From Parelaphostrongylus tenuis (lineage: Eukaryota > Nematoda > Chromadorea > Rhabditida > Metastrongylidae), in contig JAHQIW010006265.1 in NCBI GenBank assembly GCA_019055375.1, forward strand, positions 1-64,000: a DNA stretch of 64,000 bases, written 5' to 3'. Below, one piece after another: positions 59,438-64,000 of this stretch (positions are counted from its first letter, which is position 1; each line of letters starts with the position of its first letter). Made by a program: the position numbers and the translations under genes. Below the pieces are notes generated by a model. The model saw nothing but the letters and a program-made list of their open reading frames with translations. It did no database searches and was not told the DNA's origin.

Positions 59438-59834
59438 GACTTGTTGCTGTTCTGAGCAATTTGATACCCAACGTTTAGTTTTGCTATGGCTCTCTACGTG
59501 CGGGCTGTGTTACTCAGGAGTAGCTAGTCGGTCTCTCTCGGAAAAGCGGGAAGATCTTACTTATTGGAAGCGACTCCTAACCACCTCCCATGCACTTCCC
59601 AGCCGCTTGATTGTAGGCTTTTAGCCGACTTGACTAGTAGAAATAGAAGGGCGTTGCAGAAGCAGGGAGCTCATCCCCAATCTACCTGCGTCTCTGGGAT
59701 GCACACGGTCGCTTTTAATTAGCGATTATTCCCCTAACCACCACCTGGGAACGCACCACGTGCCCTCGCGACTAACAGGGGAAGATCTCTCAAGAGGCAG
59801 ATCCGTGGGGTCACACTATATCCTACAGAAATCG

Positions 59835-60165
59835 GAATAATATTAGCTGGCATTAGCAAAGTCATACCTCGAATCCCGACTTCCACTACTATCTGTCAAT
59901 AATCGCCTAAGGATCGTCTTGCATGTTGGTGAACTGCCAAAAGACGTTAGATTACTTTAACCGATTTGTCTTAGGATGACGGTTACGAAGATCAGCATCG
60001 CATGAATAGCTGTTGTAAATACTCGACTGGGATTATCGTGGCTCTTAATGAAGGCGATACCGTCGAAGCGCTACTCATAATATCATCAAAGATTTATAGA
60101 AATCTTTTCAATAGGGAGAGTAGGGGCCTTTCGAGAGGATTGGGCTATGAACTAAAGACAAAGTG
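59835..60165. other. No gene recognised
   Basis: About 0.33 kb between the RTE 5' end and a PLE-type end. No motif or repeat was recognised. Confidence 0.5.
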
Positions 60166-60167
60166 AT

Positions 60168-60245
60168 CTGCCCGACTGACGAGACTTGTAAGGTTTGAAG
60201 CACGTTTACCGGGCTGTACAAGAGCTCAATAACAGACCACATGAC
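60168..60245 (+). repeat. CUGACGA-type PLE end with decayed hammerhead
   Basis: GCCCG (60170-60174), A, CUGACGA (60176-60182), a weak stem II (GACU/GGUU), GAAG in place of GAAA, then CCGGGC (60209-60214). GCCCG:CGGGC gives a five-pair stem I with one A-C mismatch at its base. The invariant A15.1 is replaced by G, so cleavage is unlikely. It supplies the stem I that is unclear at 40728 and supports hammerhead ancestry of the family. Confidence 0.45.
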
Positions 60246-60249
60246 ATAT

Positions 60250-63075
60250 TGACTCAGATAATAATTATGAGATATATTGAAATTTGAGCGTTGTCTCAAG
60301 AAAACTTTAGAAATAAAGGTACAATTTATATAAGCCTCGCTGTCAGCTCATTAAGCACACACAGAATATTGAGCAACACCGATTTGAGCCACAATTTCAG
60401 CACTTTAATAGTAGATATCCCTTTGAGGGCAATGTGGGTCAATATGATCCTCAGCTGGGCGCGCCCGTTCGAACGGGTTACGAAGAGTGATGCGTGCTTC
60501 AATACAAGATTCGGGTTAGTAAGCTCTCAGAGAAACATTGTCATCAAACGCACGTTGAAAATATCACCTGATGAGATTCGTGAGTGAATGAGTCTTGGCA
60601 AGATTAGCGCTAATGCTGCCAAAAATCTGTCCTTTTTCGAGAGGAAAACCCATATACTTTGCGAAAAAGGATTATAATCGCACCTTGTCGAGCCTTTTCT
60701 CATGTCTTCTTGATGTTTTTGTAGTCAATAGATAGCTTAAGAAATTCCGACTGTAATACTAAGCTTGTTGTCTGAAAATAATCCCACAGTACTTTCTAAT
60801 GTGTAATAAAAGATACGTTTTGCAATCGCAATCCAATTTTCAAATTGAAAGCGATTTTTTGGGATTGTATAGTTATATTTCGATTCCTATAGACTCTTTT
60901 CTACTAAAAAATTTGTAAACGTATTTCTAAGGAGAATAACTCTCAACTGTCTTGAAAATTCTTACTTTGAAAACGATTTCTGTCACGTGCAATCGCATTT
61001 TAAGAATTGCGATTGCGAGACTTTGATTTTATTTGCAAAAAGACCTATTCCATTAGATTACTAGTATTCATCTGATAGCTGAAATCAAGTAAACTTAAAT
61101 GGTCTATGCTCTTTCCACAAATGGCCTACATTTTCGCTGTAACATTCGGAATAAGATTTTGTTTCACACTGTAGGATTTCTCTCCGGATAAAGTTTAAAC
61201 TATGAACAATTATCAACCATTCGTTAGCACAACTCTTAGCGATCTCAAGGACGTTGTTTGATTTCAGAGAGCACACCTTGGTGATGCCGTGGTAGTCAAA
61301 ACAAGATTGGTTATCGCACTTCGAAGAGTGGTATTTCTCGAAATTGGCCTTAAGTCACCGTGCCTTCAGCAACACATCAACTAACTGCGAAGCGTAATCT
61401 TCTTTTGACTGCTACAGTACAATAAAAATTTTTTCAAAACAAAATCATTGTGGGAATCGTCGAGATTTGAGCTATGGAAGATATCTTAAAAGTCCAGTGG
61501 AAAACTAACTTTAGTGGCAATGCTTGAGATATTTTGCCTTTTACTGTTGAAACGCATAAAGGGAGCCACTTTAAGAATGAAGTATACCATCAAAGTTTCC
61601 AAGATTTGAACTATCAAAGGGTTAATAAACCTCTGACGAAAATAAGGGAACGCGCTCTACATAAAAGTCAAAACAGAATGCGGACATAAAAATTATCCAA
61701 GTTTGCGAAATCTAATCTTTTTTTTAACCGTTACACCATTCTGAGAAGTTCTCTATCAAAATCAAATACATCGTCAAAATTGCTAAGCTATCCTCATGCG
61801 ATTATCAATTGCTTATGAAGGAAGCTTTATGCGGCGAGAAATGCTTGAATGTGAAACAAAACATAGTTTTTTCGACTGTTACAGCGAAGAAAACAGGTCA
61901 TTTAAGGAATAAAGTACATCTTTCAAATTTGCTTGATTTTAGCTATCGAATGGCTACTAAAAAGTTTCATGCGTTTATACCAAAGGACTCAAACAGGTTG
62001 GAGAGAACAGGAAAGACTCGCTATACCTCCATCTCTTCTTCGCATACCATAGCTATGAATAGAGATTTCAAACAAAATTATGCATTGATCTGAGAAATAG
62101 GAATTCGAACTGTACTAATAATCAAAAATATCCAGAATCAGCGATGAAATGGGATTGCATGAGATAACCTGCACTATTTTTGACGATCTACTCATTGTTT
62201 TCCAATTTTCAGCCAGTATGATTAATTTTATGCAGTTCATCGCAATAAAGTCTGCTGAAAGTTGAAAGAAATAGAAGGTAAATTTGATTGAATCTTAGGT
62301 GAGTAGGAATAAAAAATTGTAAAAATGCTCGATAACACCTCTAAGCATAGCCTTTTCATGAATACATGGTTTTTTTCCTTTAAAGTGTGGATTATGAATG
62401 GAGCAATTACGTTATTTCTAGTAGAAAATTACCTTATTAAGTTCCATTGTATCATATTTGACCATTTCACTGACACAGAAATCCCATATGTTGACGACAA
62501 AAGTATAAATTTCATTAGAAAACTCCACATTAGCCTCGGAGAAGACTCCGGCAGGCTCTCTTCACAGCCGTCCGGGCAGCTCGCCAGCCGAAAATCGCGT
62601 CTGTCCGCAAAGGGATATGTAAAAATTGGTCAAAATCTGTAACTAGCCCAGTTCGAAGCCGACAAGCGCAGCAAGAAATCTTTTATATGGGAGTATTACG
62701 TTTCGGCACAAACCAATCACAGACAATGACGGAAATGCATATGGTGTCCATTTAAAGCGTTAGACAGATGATTGAATGAATGCGACAGTAGAATGAATCC
62801 ATGTTACAATAGAATGGCTTATGGAGACCTAACGATTCACCGATTGACTTTACAAGCTGTTATTTTTGCGGATTGATGCAAAATAAATGTGAGCTGTGTT
62901 TTACTGCACTGATGACAGACGGTTGGGATGAAATGGTGGAAGGGTCTAATAGTGCAGTGGTTGCAAGCAGCAACTCAAGATTTTTTGGATTCCTTAGCTG
63001 AGCTCAAAGCCTTTCAAATGGTAATCAGCGTGAATTATGAATGTTTAAAAGGCGGAGCTTGACACTTCCTATCTG
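60250..63075. other. No gene recognised
   Basis: About 2.8 kb. Frames at 60291-60587, 61085-61276 (minus), 61809-62093 and 62325-62642 are open for 60-105 codons. None shows a domain, signal peptide with clear start, splice signals that join them, or a copy elsewhere. I make no gene call. Confidence 0.45.
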
Positions 63076-63079
63076 TTCA

Positions 63080-64000
63080 CTTTGCATGCCTCATTATATT
63101 CGCTCAACAACTATGCAAAAGTTATGATACGACATTTCTCTTCGTGTTTTTGCCAATGATTATTGTAGGCGTTTAATCCGAATCTTAGCACTCCTAGTGA
63201 AATGGCTCTCAACTATTACGCTGATATGGTGACGACCATGATCGAAGTGATAGCGGTGGCGCTCCTCATTACTGAACTTCTGCTGATCACTATTATTTTC
63301 ACGACTCTAAGAAAATACTCGTTCTTCAAGTGTTTTGTTTTCTGTGGTACGTCTGAATCCACTATGACTTGAAAATCCAAGTGTGGAAATCGTTATCTGA
63401 GAATAAAATCGGGTACAAAATCGGGTACATACGCGCTTAAATACTTTTGAGCTATATTCACGAACCGTGGAATACTCAGAACCACTTTACCAACCTCGTT
63501 TAGACTTAAAGCATTCTTTTTTGGAATTACTCAGAACCGCTATTATTCGGCTTGTTGTTTTGCACTGTCCATTGATAGTGTTCCGATATGAGTTCGGCTG
63601 CCATTTCGGGATCTCATTTTCTTCATCATTGTCATTAACAGATCGTCATTCAAGAATATTGCGTCAGGATTCTGTGTCAGTTCTAAAAGGAGATCTCACA
63701 TTTCCAAAATAAGTATTCGCTGGTTTATGGATCAAATGGCCCGTCTGGTGCCGCTTTTCGCAAAAAAGTAGATTCTTGGGTTGCTCCAGTTACGGGAACA
63801 GGCTAAAAAACTTATGGGTGCCTATAAGCATCTTCAATTACTGCTCTACACAAATTTTCGGTCTAAGAATGTCCATCGTAAGTAGTTGCTGACTAACTGC
63901 AACCGCAGAACAGTTTGCAATCCTGCTATCAGTGTTCCTTTAGAAGAGCAGGGAAACGTTGCGATCATTCGTGCTGCCACTCAAGAGCGATATAAGAAAA
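63080..64000 (+). CDS. Exon-like ORF with a membrane segment in a duplicated block (partial, unknown)
   Basis: ATG at 63202 opens a 56-codon frame. It contains a 25-30 residue hydrophobic stretch (EVIAVALLITELLLITIIFT) followed by basic TLRKYSFFK, as in a membrane protein with a short N terminus. A good splice donor, G/GTACGT, lies at 63346/63347 after FVFC. Downstream a frame from 63790 reads LREQAKKLMGAYKHLQLLLY, TNFRSKNVHRK, one TAG, then NRRTVCNPAISVPLEEQGNV and AIIRAATQERYKK to the window end. I could not join these by in-phase splicing, so the gene model is open. The block is duplicated at 33560-34500 and its ORF core differs mainly at third codon positions. A chemoreceptor-like first exon is one guess. 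I do not recognise the family. Confidence 0.35.

Larger units (their letters stand above)
56690..59830 (-). mobile_element. RTE-like retrotransposon, near full length, degenerate (copy C)
   Basis: The whole element can be followed on the minus strand. First the 5' region (59830-59440), then the APE-type endonuclease (59314 to about 58560), a linker, the reverse transcriptase (about 58400-57440) and the C-terminal domain (57300-56720). At about 3.1 kb the length is that of a complete RTE-like copy. The 3' end (TGTCACTTGTCGTCC region near 56700) matches the 3' end of copy A near 47490. Numerous frameshifts and stops mean it cannot be mobile by itself. It gives the reference order for copies A and B. 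Confidence 0.8.

Noticed and set aside
63346..63909. Splicing the 63202 ORF to 63790 and then to 63909 as a three-exon gene
   Set aside because: The donor leaves phase 1 while the visible acceptors need phase 0, the second gap of 31 bases is shorter than usual nematode introns, and the joined frames hit stops.
1..64000. CRISPR arrays, bacterial operons, Shine-Dalgarno sites
   Set aside because: No regularly spaced direct repeats or gene clusters; the transposon content points to a nematode nuclear genome.

Overview
The window looks like nuclear DNA from a nematode, most likely a clade V animal parasite related to hookworms. I infer this from its transposons: degenerate RTE-like non-LTR retrotransposons whose translated pieces match the type common in strongylid genomes, and GIY-YIG Penelope-like elements (PLEs). 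No intact protein-coding gene, canonical tRNA, rRNA, operon or CRISPR array could be supported. Almost everything recognisable is a repeat or the remains of a mobile element. Nearly all lines of evidence are motif readings made by eye on both strands.

Region 1 to about 26.6 kb is unusual. It has long C, A, G and T homopolymers, patches where C far exceeds G, and very short reading frames. I infer an unpolished or noisy assembly stretch or a heavily decayed AT-rich repeat. It is not random, because two pieces (about 9.7 and 10.2 kb) match hammerhead-like PLE ends found at 40.7 and 60.2 kb. It also holds a (TGAT)n tract and one tRNA-like B-box site.

From about 26.6 to 64 kb the sequence has ordinary nematode texture. 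At 30.3-32.1 kb two PLE 3' halves sit head to head as a 1.8 kb imperfect palindrome. PLE remains recur at 35-36.3 kb and 51.7-52.9 kb (reverse transcriptase plus GIY-YIG). At 38.6-41 kb lies a cluster of nested inverted repeats and PLE-type ends. It contains two hammerhead ribozymes with every core element intact, facing each other in a palindrome (38,832-38,881 minus; 38,977-39,026 plus), plus several decayed copies.

From 41.2 to 54.4 kb there are five copies of one fold-back (long terminal inverted repeat) DNA element. One has swallowed a 0.74 kb palindromic GATAGT/ACTATC microsatellite, and another is inserted in an RTE relic. RTE-like elements, all on the minus strand, lie at 47.48-48.2, 53.45-55.91 (split by the fold-back element) and 56.69-59.83 kb (near full length, but with many frameshifts and stops).

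The last kilobase (63.1-64.0 kb) is a diverged duplicate of 33.56-34.5 kb. Each carries an exon-like membrane-segment ORF whose differences are mainly synonymous. It is the best hint of a host gene in the window.
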